From positions 4,459,501 through 4,523,500 of the forward strand of contig NC_092575.1 of the NCBI RefSeq assembly GCF_037975245.1: 64,000 nucleotides of DNA, in the 5' to 3' direction. Below, one piece after another: positions 13,617-59,174 of the stretch (positions within the stretch are counted from its first letter, which is position 1; each line of letters begins with the position of its first letter). The position numbers were made by a program, and so were the translations under genes. The notes beneath the pieces were generated by a model, which saw only the letters and a list, made by a program, of their open reading frames with translations, was not told the origin of the DNA and did not search any database. The stretch comes from Apostichopus japonicus (taxonomy: Eukaryota; Echinodermata; Holothuroidea; Aspidochirotida; Stichopodidae).

Positions 13617-13913
13617 TGGTGAGCTTGTGGGCGCTTAAGTCCGAATATAACTCATACACGTTCAAGACATCTATCCATGCACCACGTTTCACAAAGCCAC
13701 ACCAGGGAGCTGCACCTCCATATCCCATATGCAGTTGACAACGTTTTATCACGAGGAAAGGTATTACCATTGAGTGGAGGCTTGAAATCGGAAACTACTC
13801 CAGCCTTAAGCGCAAAGATTCAAGATTGTCCCTGTTGCTCTACAAGAATGTACTTCACTATAGGTCAAGTGCTGGTGAACAGCACCTTCAATAAATAAAG
13901 AAACATTTAATGC

Positions 13914-13988
<75 letters not shown>

Positions 13989-14860
13989 TTTATATATATA
14001 TATGTAAATATATATATATATAGGCTATACATATATGTCTGTCTGTCTATCTATATGTCTGTCTGTCTATCTATCTATCTGTCTGTCTGTTTTTCTATCT
14101 GTCTATATATCTCTCTGTCCGTCAGTCTATTTTTCTGTATGTCCTTCTCTCTGTCGGTCTATCTGTGAGTATGTTCGTCCGTCTGTCCGTCTGTATCCTG
14201 ACTACAACCCGCTTCGACCACATTGGATAAAGGGATTAAATCATTGCACCATATTGTCAGGACATTGTGCTGGAATACGAATTTTCTGGTTGGTTGAAAC
14301 AGTGCTATACGTAAAAGTCTAATTTGGCTATATTTACACGCGGTTAACCACGGAGATGCTTCCGACCCTGGGTTAAATTAACGTAGGACTCCGTCCAAAT
14401 GATTATTACAATATGTAAGGGGCACGGGGTACTGAGATGGGGAGTTGCGACGGTTTTAACGCAATTGGTGTAAAGATTCGGACAAGTTGTGGTTGTGGCT
14501 TTCGAAGTTTGAAAAACGATGAGCTTTGAATGCAATACCCCACCTATATCTGTTCTATCTTCCTTCCAGTAGCATATATACATCCATGCCCAAAATCCAC
14601 CTATAGGATAGTGCAACACTGTATTGACACATTATATATTGTAGGCTTGTAACCTATAGAGCACTTGACATACGTTGCCATAGACAACGCTCAAAACATG
14701 CATTGTTATACCTATTATGAAATGCATAATTTTTAACTGAATTTATCTGGTTTAATGTATACACATGACTCCAATACATGATTGTGATACACATTACACA
14801 CATTTAGTAATCAATTGGTCTAATATTGATCGGTAACTTATGTCACAGATTTCAAGGACG
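13617..14860. repeat. 1.24-kb tandem duplication, copy 1
   Basis: Starts at TGGTGAGCTTGTGGGCGC and runs 1244 bp until the same phrase recurs at 14861. It contains a 66-bp (TA)n run (13917-13982), a GTCT/GTCTATCT microsatellite (about 14035-14200) and unique sequence. No recognisable protein is encoded; short frames inside follow the repeats. Confidence 0.95.
13917..14200. repeat. (TA)n followed by (GTCT/ATCT)n microsatellite
   Basis: A (TA)n run, an interrupted TATATA/TACATA segment, then a GTCTGTCTATCTATCT tetranucleotide tract. The same compound microsatellite recurs at 15161-15425 in the second duplicate with a shorter TA part. Confidence 0.95.
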
Positions 14861-15157
14861 TGGTGAGCTTGTGGGCGCTTAAGTCCGAATATAACTCATA
14901 CACGTTCAAGACATCTATCCATGCACCACGTTTCACAAAGCCACACCAGGGAGCTGCACCTCCATATCCCATATGCAGTTGACAACGTTTTATCACGAGG
15001 AAAGGTATTACCATTGAGTGGAGGCTTGAAATCGGAAACTACTCCAGCCTTAAGCGCAAAGATTCAAGATTGTCCCTGTTGCTCTACAAGAATGTACTTC
15101 ACTATAGGTCAAGTGCTGGTGAACAGCACCTTCAATAAATAAAGAAACATTTAATGC

Positions 15158-15212
<55 letters not shown>

Positions 15213-16085
15213 TTTATATATATATATGTAAATATATATATATATAGGCTATACATATATGTCTGTCTGTCTATCTATATGTCTGTCTGTCTATCTATCT
15301 ATCTGTCTGTCTGTTTTTCTATCTGTCTATATATCTCTCTGTCCGTCAGTCTATTTTTCTGTATGTCCTTCTCTCTGTCGGTCTATCTGTGAGTATGTTC
15401 GTCCGTCTGTCCGTCTGTATCCTGACTACAACCCGCTTCGACCACATTGGATAAAGGGATTAAATCATTGCACCATATTGTCAGGACATTGTGCTGGAAT
15501 ACGAATTTTCTGGTTGGTTGAAACAGTGCTATACGTAAAAGTCTAATTTGGCTATATTTACACGCGGTTAACCACGGAGATGCTTCCGACCCTGGGTTAA
15601 ATTAACGTAGGACTCCGTCCAAATGATTATTACAATATGTAAGGGGCACGGGGTACTGAGATGGGGAGTTGCGACGGTTTTAACGCAATTGGCGTAAAGA
15701 TTCGGACAAGTTGTGGTTGTGGCTTTCGAAGTTTGAAAAACGATGAGCTTTGAATGCAATACCCCACCTATATCTGTTCTATCTTCCTTCCAGTAGCATA
15801 TATACATCCATGCCCAAAATCCACCTATAGGATAGTGCAACACTGTATTGACACATTATATATTGTAGGCTTGTAACCTATAGAGCACTTGACATACGTT
15901 GCCATAGACAACGCTCAAAACATGCATTGTTATACCTATTATGAAATGCATAATTTTTAACTGAATTTATCTGGTTTAATGTATACACATGACTCCAATA
16001 CATGATTGTGATACACATTACACACATTTAGTAATCAATTGGTCTAATATTGATCGGTAACTTATGTCACAGATTTCAAGGACGT
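14861..16085. repeat. 1.24-kb tandem duplication, copy 2
   Basis: Directly abuts copy 1 and ends at 16084/16085, where the sequence diverges after TTCAAGGACGT. It is 20 bp shorter, entirely because its (TA)n run is 46 bp (15161-15206) instead of 66 bp. By eye I see only one other difference, T to C in the AATTGGYGTAAAG phrase near 15.69 kb. Such near identity implies a very recent duplication, gene conversion, or two haplotypes laid end to end in the assembly. Confidence 0.95.
15161..15425. repeat. Compound microsatellite in duplicate copy 2
   Basis: (TA)n of 46 bp followed by the same GTCT/ATCT tract as in copy 1. The TA length difference is the main difference between the two duplicates. 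Confidence 0.95.
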
Positions 16086-17906
16086 TCTTGGTACCCGTGG
16101 CATATCAAAAGTTCAAAAACAATCAATTATTTTTATGGTAGGATAAAAAAGGTCTCTATTTAAGAGGTGAGAAAAATGATCCAACTGTAAATATCTACGG
16201 AAGCTTTTGTGGTCCTTGTGACTGACAGGACCTAACACACGGGGAAGCTTCAATTGTACTGAATTTAGTTTACCAACAAAAATTGTATTTTGTTCTCGTC
16301 CAAAAACATTTTGAAACGATGAAATCCTGGCGTAAGGATTGTAAACGATTCACAGTAATTGTGCTAAACTTTGTGGGACACAGATTGTTTTGAAATTTGA
16401 AATAGACTTTACCAGTGGTGGGCACTAAATTGATCTTGCGGGCCACAGTGAACTTTTATATTAAATCCGTGGGCAACAACATTTGGGATGAACCTCGTTA
16501 TTCCCGGATGGCAAAGAATGGGAAAATTGCATTATATGGGAAACAAAATGATTCGTAAATTGAACTGATGCGCATTGCCAATCCGTGTTATGCTGAAATA
16601 TCATATCACAAGTCAGCCCTAAACTTACGATTTTCCCATATAAAACCAAATCTTAGGATTTTTCTTTCTGCAGTGAAAATCATTGGTTTAGTTGATTTAT
16701 GGTTAGATACAAAAACAATTATTCCGATATTACATGGTTCCACAGGTCGTATGATAGAGTATTAAACATCTCACGGGCCGCCCTAAATTTGAGGCCGTGG
16801 GCTTCGGCCAATGGTGGACTACAAAGTTAAATAACATTCTGAAAAAAAAACTGGGTGTCTTTCTATTCTTTTTGCTTTTACAAGATAAAGATAACCGCTG
16901 GCAACTTTGTTTTCCTCTTATGGAAACGATCGATATTATAAGCATATAATACGTTATATACAGAAAAATGCTACTGCAGCTGAAGTTTATTATAACTTAT
17001 TCGGTATATACAGTGCTACGAAATTAACCAAGTATTCATAAACGGCGGTATACCAACATGCCCCTCCACCCTTCCACTTACCATCTTACAGGGCCGACCA
17101 CTCATCAAGGGACCTTCAATCGCCTTTTATTTATGAACTCACGCCCATTAAACGAAATGAAAACAAAACGAGTATTTTCACCAAGCAGAAACTATTCCTC
17201 TCTTGTTTCCGACCGAGCCTGCAACCAACTTGTCTTGTGAAGGCGATATACCTTTAAAGTAATAGTCTACCAACTGACCAATCAAGTTTATTGTACTTCC
17301 CCTTTAAAATTTCACCAAAATAAAGAGACCATGTTGATTTTTTTTTTGTTTTTTTTATTTTTTTGCATTAAACGATCGATCGACATATCCATCACAATTT
17401 TGAATCTGATAATACAAATGTCTATTAAAAGTTACCGTAGACAACTGAAACCCCCTCAGCTGTTTAATTGAAACGTTCCCAAGCTTTCGTTGGATGATTG
17501 CGCTTGATTTTGCGAGGAGATAGATTAACTAACAGTGGACTAAGTTCATTAAAGCTGTAACCATCCCAAAGCGTTCACTTAAATTAATTCTAATTTAAAT
17601 CTCTTTAGCGATGAATTGTCTGGCCACCGGAGATATCAGTCAAAACTTTCGATAACCGACCACGGACGAAATCACAGGAGTTTAACAGTATCGGCTGCCG
17701 TTTATACATATATCTTTGTATATACAAAGCGTGCGGTCACCTATGCAGATTTTGGCTACACTAAATAATCAATTAATTAGCAACTGGTGTCCAAAATGTT
17801 AGACCTATTTGGACTATCGAGATAGAGAGAAAAAGGTTTGTTTCCCACAAAACGAGGAGAAGGGGAAGGACTATTGTTTTGTGCTTATTTCACACACTCT
17901 ATCAAG
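16086..17906. other. Upstream region of the receptor gene
   Basis: No gene recognised. It contains a possible decayed hAT-like MITE (about 16.41-16.82 kb) and, next to the start codon, the presumed 5' UTR and promoter. A TATA-like TTTATACATATAT near 17.70 kb and a purine-rich GAGGAGAAGGGGAAGG stretch just before the ATG are visible, but no transcription start can be fixed from sequence alone. Confidence 0.5.
16412..16818. mobile_element. Possible decayed hAT-like MITE
   Basis: The left edge CAGTGGTGGGCACTAAA with GCGGGCC, and the right edge ACGGGCCGCCC followed by GGCCAATGGTGG, recall the CAGTGGTGGGC...GGGCCGC ends common among hAT elements. The termini match only weakly as inverted repeats, and flanking GACTTTAC versus GACTACAA is not a convincing target duplication. 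Confidence 0.35.
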
Positions 17907-50724
<32,818 letters not shown>

Positions 50725-50734
50725 GGCTAATTAT

Positions 50735-50818
50735 AATAAACGTTGCTGATTGGATTATTGACATGAATATTCATTTCTTGTTAAGTGCATTTGAGAGGAA
50801 AGGAATTCGATCAATAAA
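50735..50818 (+). promoter_or_regulatory. Candidate nAChR polyadenylation signals
   Basis: AATAAA at 50735-50740, only 11 nt after the stop, and again at 50813-50818. The second gives a more usual, though short, 3' UTR. A third, more distal site cannot be excluded in this AT-rich sequence. Confidence 0.35.
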
Positions 50819-52340
50819 CATCTATCCTTAGTCAGACAACCCAAACTTCTTTACAACTTTTTTTGAAGGAATTATATTCTTCTCTTTTTTTTCTCTTTTT
50901 TTTTTATAAATATTAATTTTTTGGCTTCAATACAATAATAAGACAGGAATATGAATAAGCAACGCCGACCCTTCCAGAGGAGTTCTAACAACGTTATTCG
51001 ATCGGATAAATAGGGTTTTATTCTTTTATGAATATTTATTTATTTATATTTGTAGTACTTAAAAGCAGTTCATAATTTAGGATCATCTTTTATACTTATA
51101 TTAATTAAACCTTATATAATAAACGACATTAATGTATAATAATATTTAAAAAAAATTCCATTGTCTTTAGAAATATTTCATCAACGTATTTTAAATAAGT
51201 AGTGAATTAAAATGACTCATAGACATGCACATATTACTAGTTCCTGCAGAAAAACAATATGGCAACTTTTTTTCAAAAACATCTTTTAGATTGTATAAAT
51301 GTGAGGAAGAGACTACGTAACTAGATGTCTCTGCGTCGGTCGTCTATCTTGTACGTTGGGATAAATCGTAGATGTATGTCCGCCGAATTAAACTCCTCAC
51401 GTGTTTGAGTGGGAAGGGCATCTACCACTAACCCCCTACCCCCCCCCCAACCCCCGTCCACCCTTCTGCTCAGTTAGACTCTCAAAAGAGCTTCCCCTAA
51501 TAAACGTTTCGTGTGTGATATTCGTACTTATTTAAACCCATTGCCATTTTCCGGTTTAGATATACATACTGTGTGCGTGTGGACAGTTTCCCCGTCTTAA
51601 ACATGATAATCACCAAGACTCCATGTACATCAAAGATTGTAATATCATTTATAAGTTACCAAGTTTCAAAGGGTTAATATGGGGCTTTTTTTTTAAATTT
51701 CAACCAGAAGCAATTGATCATTTATCTTTGGTCAAGCAGAATTAATGTTGTTTTTGTTTTAAGATTAAATTTTTTAATATGAAACTTAAGATGAGAAAGA
51801 TGGTTATTTTCTTGTAATATATTGTATTTAAAAAGTATGCCTTTTGACCCGTTATTAATGATGTAAATCAATAGTCCGAGGGAGGAAATCAAATTAACGA
51901 GAACACATTGGTCGAAAGCGAGAGCAAAGTAGACCATTTTAAGATGGATAACGTCCTCAAGGTTATAAAAAGAAAATATATATTAATAACTTCCTGAATA
52001 GTAATCTAGAAAAACTCAATCATTTTAACTATATTACCCGACAAAGAAAACATGTGCAATGATAAATTCATTGTATTCTCACAGTCATGGAATAATTGCA
52101 AGGATCATGTATCCTATAGAAAGTCCATTTATGTGAATGAAATAACCAACTTCCTTTATACGCATATATAATAGTCTTCACAAAGAACAAAATTTCCTGT
52201 GTACATTTTCCTAGCGAGGCTGATGATCATTCGATGGTGTAGCTTATACTATATATCTTGTCATGTCGTTCGGGGTTTTTAAGAATCATAATTTATGCGC
52301 AAGTTATTGTTTTCCTTCCAAATGATGACTTACATTAGAA
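50819..52340. other. Gene-free AT-rich stretch
   Basis: Downstream of the receptor gene. Contains poly-T and poly-A runs and a C-rich tract near 51.44 kb. No exon or element recognised. Confidence 0.55.
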
Positions 52341-52675
52341 TTAGTGTCTGTTATGGCAGTGTACTTGTGATCTAAAGATTGCAGGTTCGAGTCTTGGCCA
52401 GATCATTGCGTTTGGCCTTGGGCAAGGCGCTTTATCTCCAATACCTCTCTTCACCCAGGTGTATAAATGGGGACCTGTGAGATTAAAATTGTCAGCTGGA
52501 CGCTGTTTAGCTGCTGCAGTGTGGACCAGGGTAATATTGTGATGCACCATGTGCACCGTTTTCGGTGGATATGTCTGCGCTTTATGAATCCTCAATATTA
52601 TTATTATTATTAATAATAATATTATTATTATTAATATTATTGTTGTTGATATTATTATTATTATGATTATTTATG
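52341..52675 (+). mobile_element. tRNA-derived SINE with (ATT)n tail
   Basis: GGTTCGAGTCTTGGCC matches a pol III B box. It is followed by GGCCTTGGGCAAGGCGCTTT, a TATCTCCAATACCTC stretch, GTGTATAAATGGGGACCTG and, at the 3' end, GCGCTTTATGAATCCTC and a long ATT/TTA repeat. This order is familiar from SINEs of marine invertebrates. The A box is degenerate. The tail runs from about 52597 to 52675. Confidence 0.8.
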
Positions 52676-55600
52676 CATCGGTTTGTGTTATGTTTATACA
52701 TAATTATGCATTGCCTTTTCAAGACCCGATAAGTCTTACACAAGGGTGTACAGCAACTCTCTTCTTGGGATTTATAGGCCTAAAAATAATCAAAGTGGGC
52801 ACCATCTATAAGTAGTCCCATTATAAGTGTTAATGTACAGTTCTCTTTTTACAAATGATGACTCCTGATTTGCGACACCGCGTACAAACTAACCATACGA
52901 GTAGCTAGGTTTGTGCAAGCAGTACAGTTTCACGTAGACCACATGTGAATCAAACATAACTCTTTATAGTTCACTTACTGCATCATCATGCAATGGATTA
53001 CTATTTATTAACCAGTTCCGCTACGATTGAGCCTGTAAATGTACCATGCATGGACCGCCTATACGGCGCAAAATTTTAACAAGGGGCTTGCCCGGTCTCA
53101 AAACATAGAATCCAGACAAAGTTCGCTACCAGTAGGGTCTCGTTTCAGGTGTGATATATGTAATTTATGGACGGGTTTTGCTGGCAAAACCATATTTCAT
53201 TTTCTTATTACTATTCCTTCAGCACTTTATTCTATAGTTATTTGCAGTAACGAATTTCACTAAATTGTTAAAATATATATAACTCTTACTTCTTCTTTTT
53301 GTTACAAGTGACACAGTAACAGTGACACAGTGACAGTGACTACACATACTCACATCAGAGACAGGTGGGTTATTTGGAGAGTTAAAAGGCATTGAAGACT
53401 CGCCCCAAACAGCGTGCCGCCATCCTTAAAAAGTTAATTTTCCGTTGCTTGCAAGTTACGTTTTGTTCGTGTCGCTACAAAATGCAGACTGTAATGAAAC
53501 GTGATACCTTGTTATCTTTAGCTGGACCTGAGATGTCCATCGCTGTATCGTTTATACACTGTGCTGTGGGTATTGACCGCAGCTGTATGTACTGACTGTA
53601 CACTAGTGTCTAATTACCGACGGTAGCAAGCTGTGTGTGTATTTTCTGGGATCGATGGTGGTGTCTAACACTTCTGTTAGACTTCATTCGAAACTAGGTC
53701 AGATTACCTGCATAAGACGTTTCTTTTTGCGCGAGTCTTCACTCCCTTTAAGTTTTGGAACGCTGTTTATATTCATTGTTAGGTTGAATTGAACAATATT
53801 TTTAATTAATTTCAGAGAGTTAATTTTTTGTTAATATTATGTCACAATAAAACAATGTGAGAACAGGATTTTCTTTGCGCAGTCAAATTGCAATGCTACC
53901 TACATTTTCCTTCAGTTGAATCTTTTTCATAAAATCACTTTGCAGAAATAAATAAAAAGACTTGAGTACATCATTTGAGCAGAGAAAATATTTACTCCAT
54001 CTGTTAAACTTACACTCACCCGGCCCGACCTGCCTGATACTGGTATCGGTAACGACGCTCTATCGGTGATAATCTAGGAATGGACCTGTCTTCCTTGAAC
54101 GCCCTCCCCCCCCCCCACCCTCCCCACAAATTCCCCTCGTATCGTGGCCAAGGAAGGAATCGAGAGCGTAGTTGACTTCTTTTATTCTTTTCTTTTTTTG
54201 GGGGGGGGGAGGGACAAAACTTTTCCGAGGGGCGGGGGCAGAACCTATTTCCTAAAAACAAAATTCGGGGCTAGACATATATTTGGAGGCAACATGCACC
54301 CCCTCCCACATCACACGTAGCTACACCACAGACCGCTTCAGTTATTCAGCCGACTGGTCAATGGCCTCAAAACAAGCGTCTCGGACGAAATTAGCACCTT
54401 TCGTGACCTGGAAGAAATCGGCGACTTCTTTGACTTCTTAACATGTCGACGTCTATGTTAAGAAGCAGAGAGCGAAGACGGCTATGGTTATACATTGTAG
54501 CAAACCAGCAAATGTGAGGACACGCCCAAAATAACGATAATCATAATCATGAAGACGAGGCTGGCAAATACGACGACTACGGCTATGGCAACACACTGTA
54601 ACAAACCAACAGATGTGTGACAAACAACACAAGATTGACAAACAACTAAAACAAGAATAGTAGCGGCTTCTTCTTTTTTTCCTTGTGATTTTTATTTCGT
54701 GCATAACAATGTGTTTCTTTTTATACAAATTTGATGCAAAAATATTAGTAATCATTTTCTTCTAAGACGGTAAAATATTTCGATGACATATATATTGTAA
54801 ACCTAATACCTGCACATACAAAGTTAAAAAAAAAGGAGAAAATAACAAGAAAAACAACATTAATCATTACAAGTTCAATCTAAGGTGGACATGTGTATTC
54901 ATGTCCACTTAATGTATATACCAAATCGATTGTATACACAAGACAGCCAAAACTCTGATCATATTCATTTCTGCTGCAACAAAAACCCGGCAATATATAA
55001 AATAATATAAGAGAGGTGCATGGTGAATCCTTTCTCCTTCCCCCGCCCACCCCTCCCCCTTCCTCCCCTCCCCCTCCAAACTTTCCATCAACCAACTACA
55101 CATATTTTGGGTTGTGAACAGATGGCTGGGGAGGGGGGGTGGAAGGCATTTGAAAAAACAACAACAACAAAAAGGAACAACTGTTTGCAAGAATAAGTTC
55201 CAGACCAGAGCTCCTGCATATTGTAATCCGATAACACCAAATATATCTACTGACTGTCTACGACAGGATTACTTTATGGCAAGCGATAAATTTTGCATCG
55301 TTAATCCTTCAATACTTTTCTCAGAGATTTTCACTGTCACAACAATACTTTTACACGATATAGACTAATCAAGAAAAATATATCTCTTTTGATATCTTTT
55401 GATACTATGCATTTCAAATTAATATTTAAAATTCTCCCTCAATTCTTTTGTTTGATATATATCTTTTTACTTTATTCTTGTAAATTACAAATGACTACAA
55501 ATGCTGTACAAACCAATCCCAACACTACCCCCCCCCTTTTTTTTCCTTCTTTAATTTTTAATTTTCTTTTGTTATCCAGCTTGCAGAAGGCTATGCATGC

Positions 55601-57744
55601 AACAATGTATGCTGCAATAATAAACACTGCACATAATGTGGTAATGTACCTGTTACTAGGCAATGCCAGCATTGTATATACCTTTCAAACCAATTTGAAC
55701 CACTCATTGCACAACTTACCAGCCAAAGAAAAAATTTGCAAATTCAATTTGAAGATCCACTGAATACCAAACTTTTATGTGAGACCAAACGACCAAACTG
55801 CTTTTTCCCCTTTGAGGAACTTGATTCATCATTTCATCTCAAATTTCAGCATTTTTAAAGAAAAATTACTCCACATACTCGTAAACTTTAAAACTGAACC
55901 GACGATCTTTGTCACTTTATCTAACCAGTGCCATCATTGGCATAATAGAAGGATTGAACATATGCATCTGCAAGGTCATGCAAGGTTCCAATTCCTGGCT
56001 TGGGTGCTGGCCTCGTTTAAGTTTTTAAGAGAAATCCACGCTATCTCCATCAGAAAATGTCCACCAGTTTGGTGCAATTAAAAGCCAAAACCAACTAAAA
56101 TATATCTGGATTTTGACCCAGGCATGACCCAGGTGTTACTCCTGGAAGTTGTAGAGCTTTCCTCCTCTTTCATAAATGGCTTCTTTAAAAGCGTAGCAAC
56201 GCAGACCGTCTTTCGGGCCAATTATCACGTTGGAATAAAGTTGGGGTACTTAGAAGCAAACGACTAAGCTACGGTGACTGGTCTCATTGGAACTGCAACC
56301 GAATAAGCCATTTCTGGTCACAAAATGGACGGTTTTGAATAAATCGTTTCGACCGGATTCATATCTTGTATCAGGAAAATCTCTCATTTTTCATGACGCT
56401 CTCATTTTTTGGGTGATATATATACAAATATAACATTGAGTGTCACTACATTTTCCTAAGTTGTGCAAAACCCTCTGCTATAAGCCTACCGCTAATAATT
56501 AATGCCATAGTGAAATGGTAATTTTTCGATTTATTGCCATATTTTGCAAAATCTATTTATACCCTACATTTCTCAACCTTGTGCATAAAAACCCATCAAA
56601 AAAATATGACACAGCATCATATTAAAGTCAGTAAATATATAACACTAATAATGTGACAGTCGTCAAGAGAGAGGTTAAAGTGAGGAGTGGAATCAAGTTC
56701 CAAAGTGATTCTGGAACATCTTAGAAAAGAAAAATTATAATTATATGTATCTTAAAATAGGACAGTGCATGAAGCTGCAAAATAAAGCATGGCGCAAGGT
56801 TAGGTATTGAAGAGTGCAAAGATCGTGAAAAGATATGTAAGAAACAGTGTAAATGTGTACTTGGGTTTATACACTTCAAAAGTACAGACGGACCCAACCA
56901 AAGACACGTTTTATCCGGTCGCAACTCGTTGAAACTGGTAATCATAAACTGGGCTGTCTCGGTTGCGGACATTTCCTAGTGGTTTGCAACGGTTACAAAT
57001 ACCACGTGTGCACTATAGACATTGATCAAACCGGACCAGACCATTTCAACCTGTTCAACTCTTGAGTGGAGAGCTGCCCATTCTCATCGGGTTCAAATCA
57101 TCGGATACGGTCGTTGCCTATAGCCCGATAGATTGCATATGTTAATACAGAGAGATGGTTAAAAAAAAAACCAGGTCTTTGTTTAAAATAGTTAGAAATG
57201 AGCAGGACTGTACCATGCACAGGTGCCACACAGAAATACAGCAGTGACTATGCTGGGAACTACTTGCAAGGTTAGGTTAAGTGGTACAAATGGATTGTGT
57301 AACTCCAGACCAGCCAACTTTATATTTCTCATTTTTAACCCTGAACAATGGATTACTTAAAAGTTCTTGAAGAAAGCTGCTGTAAAGTTTCACTATTTAA
57401 GAAGAAAAAACTTACTATATTTATATTTAAACTTAAATATAAAGAAATAAACAGAAATCATGATACAAATTTTCGAATGACAAATCCAAGGCAAACATGA
57501 CAATCATTGAAATAACTGTGATAACCTTCTTTGGTGATTCATGTTTATAACGAGATGCAAAGTTTTGAAACTTATTATTTTTTTTTTGGAGGGGGGGGGT
57601 GGGGGATAAGTACATTTCACACTAAATTCTGATGGCATTAAATGGAACAACATGTGTTAAACTGTTTTTGTTTCACACTTATGCAAATAAGACCCCCCCC
57701 CCCTCTCCAATCAAAATAACTTGTGATTAAGTTCCATGAAGTCA
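52676..57744. other. Gene-free stretch
   Basis: No gene recognised. It contains C/G-rich tracts (54.1, 54.2, 55.05 and 55.5 kb) within otherwise AT-rich sequence. Several short frames lack any family resemblance. Part of the right side could belong to a long 3' UTR of the minus-strand SH2B gene, but no evidence fixes this. Confidence 0.5.
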
Positions 57745-57752
57745 CTTGATCA

Positions 57753-58372
57753 CAAGGGCGGCGGAAGCACTTTTAATCTGGGGGGGCACCGACATCAAAG
57801 GGCACTTTGCCGAAATTCGATTGGACTGATGCAGTTTATATTTAGTACCCTTTATAACTCTTATTGTATTATCTTATTTGCATATACACATCACTCCATC
57901 AACGCCCCCCCCCCCTTCAAGAAAAATGTTCATACGAGCACTTCAATATCCAATGTGCAAATCGGGAAACAAGGAACAAGTTTTCTTTTGAGACAAAATG
58001 AGGCGAAATCTTGCTAGTTGCTAATGTAGGAATCTTCCGAGTTTATTTCGAATTTTGTCCATTCGAAATAGCTTTGAGTTTGACCGACAGAAATCCATTA
58101 AAAGTCAGGGCGTATAGCCAGGATTTGCAAAGTTGTATGCACGACTGAGCGGAGCGCCACCATCGGTTGGCGCGGAGCGTACAAGAAAATTTGAGGTTTT
58201 ACAAACCCCTCAGATGGCCGGAAACGGCCCTTCCCGAGTGTTCATTCTGGTTCCCTGGCCTCTTGCTAACTTGAGACACCTCAATTTGTATGTAGAAAAA
58301 GGGCACATTTTTAACCTGAGGAAAAGTGGGGGGGCACGTGCCCCCTGTGCCCCCCCGGTTCCGCCGCCCTTG
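57753..58372. mobile_element. hAT-type MITE, 620 bp, with 8-bp TSD
   Basis: The left end CAAGGGCGGCGGAAGC and the reverse complement of the right end, CAAGGGCGGCGGAACC, match at 15 of 16 positions. Flanks are CTTGATCA on both sides (57745-57752 and 58373-58380), a perfect 8-bp duplication. Sub-terminal poly-G and GGGGGCACGTGCCCCC palindromic tracts occur. No transposase frame, so it is non-autonomous. Confidence 0.93.
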
Positions 58373-58813
58373 CTTGATCACACCTTGACAAAATAAAATA
58401 ACATTCCTTCACTTGCAGGTTAATTATTTTCCAAGGAAATCTAAACTTCAAGAAAAAAATTTATAACAGTAAGTAGTTGAGTGAAGTCAATAATGTCATC
58501 ATCGATTATTGCGCAATGCACTAATCCGAGTAATGTGATTAAAAGGATTAATGTTTTCTTTCTCAGGTCAACATTAGGCAAGTCTCTCCACAGTCTCTGC
58601 ATTATAGATGCTTAAGTCTCGGCCTTCTTAAGTACGACAAAATAATATAGTTCTTCTAACATGTAAAAAGTGACCTGGTATATTCATTGAAATGGAACGG
58701 GAAAAAAAAAAACATTTGTTAATTTGCCACATCACAGGACATTGTAAGCTCATCACACATGCTTTAAATTTGATATCAAAATGTCCTCGATTGGTATAAA
58801 TCAAATTTACACT

Positions 58814-58815
<2 letters not shown>

Positions 58816-58859
<44 letters not shown>
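58816..58859. repeat. (TA)n microsatellite, 44 bp
   Basis: Pure TA repeat. Confidence 0.95.
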
Positions 58860-58861
<2 letters not shown>

Positions 58862-59051
58862 TGAATATATTTTTAAGTCTTCATCATTTCAGAATAACAA
58901 GTATTAATAATGTACAGAGTACAAAAACTGCTCATTGTAACAAAAATGAAGTTTTATCAAAAGAAATTTAAAAAAAACTTGCTTATTACAAAATCAAAAA
59001 AACAAAACTAACTCAATATAAGAAACAAGATTTGCATGAAAAACAACTCAG

Positions 59052-59064
59052 AGGTCAAAGGTCA
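59052..59064 (+). promoter_or_regulatory. Perfect DR1 nuclear-receptor-type site
   Basis: AGGTCAAAGGTCA: two AGGTCA half-sites with one spacer base, followed by TTCCA. Same core and flank recur at 59162. Binding by RXR, HNF4 or COUP-TF-type receptors is a family expectation only. Confidence 0.45.
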
Positions 59065-59161
59065 TTCCAATTATCACATACTCCATACATGAAATAAAGT
59101 GACCTTTGGATTAAAAGATCATTTTTGTTTGATATAAAAACAGTCAGCAGAAAATCTTATT

Positions 59162-59174
59162 AGGTCAAAGGTCA
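59162..59174 (+). promoter_or_regulatory. Second perfect DR1 site, 110 bp away
   Basis: AGGTCAAAGGTCA followed by TTCCA, identical to the site at 59052. A half-matching TGACCTTTGGA lies between them near 59.10 kb. Confidence 0.45.

Noticed and set aside
13677-13898. 73-codon frame that recurs identically at 14921
   Set aside because: The identity comes from the tandem duplication, not from selection. No family resemblance.
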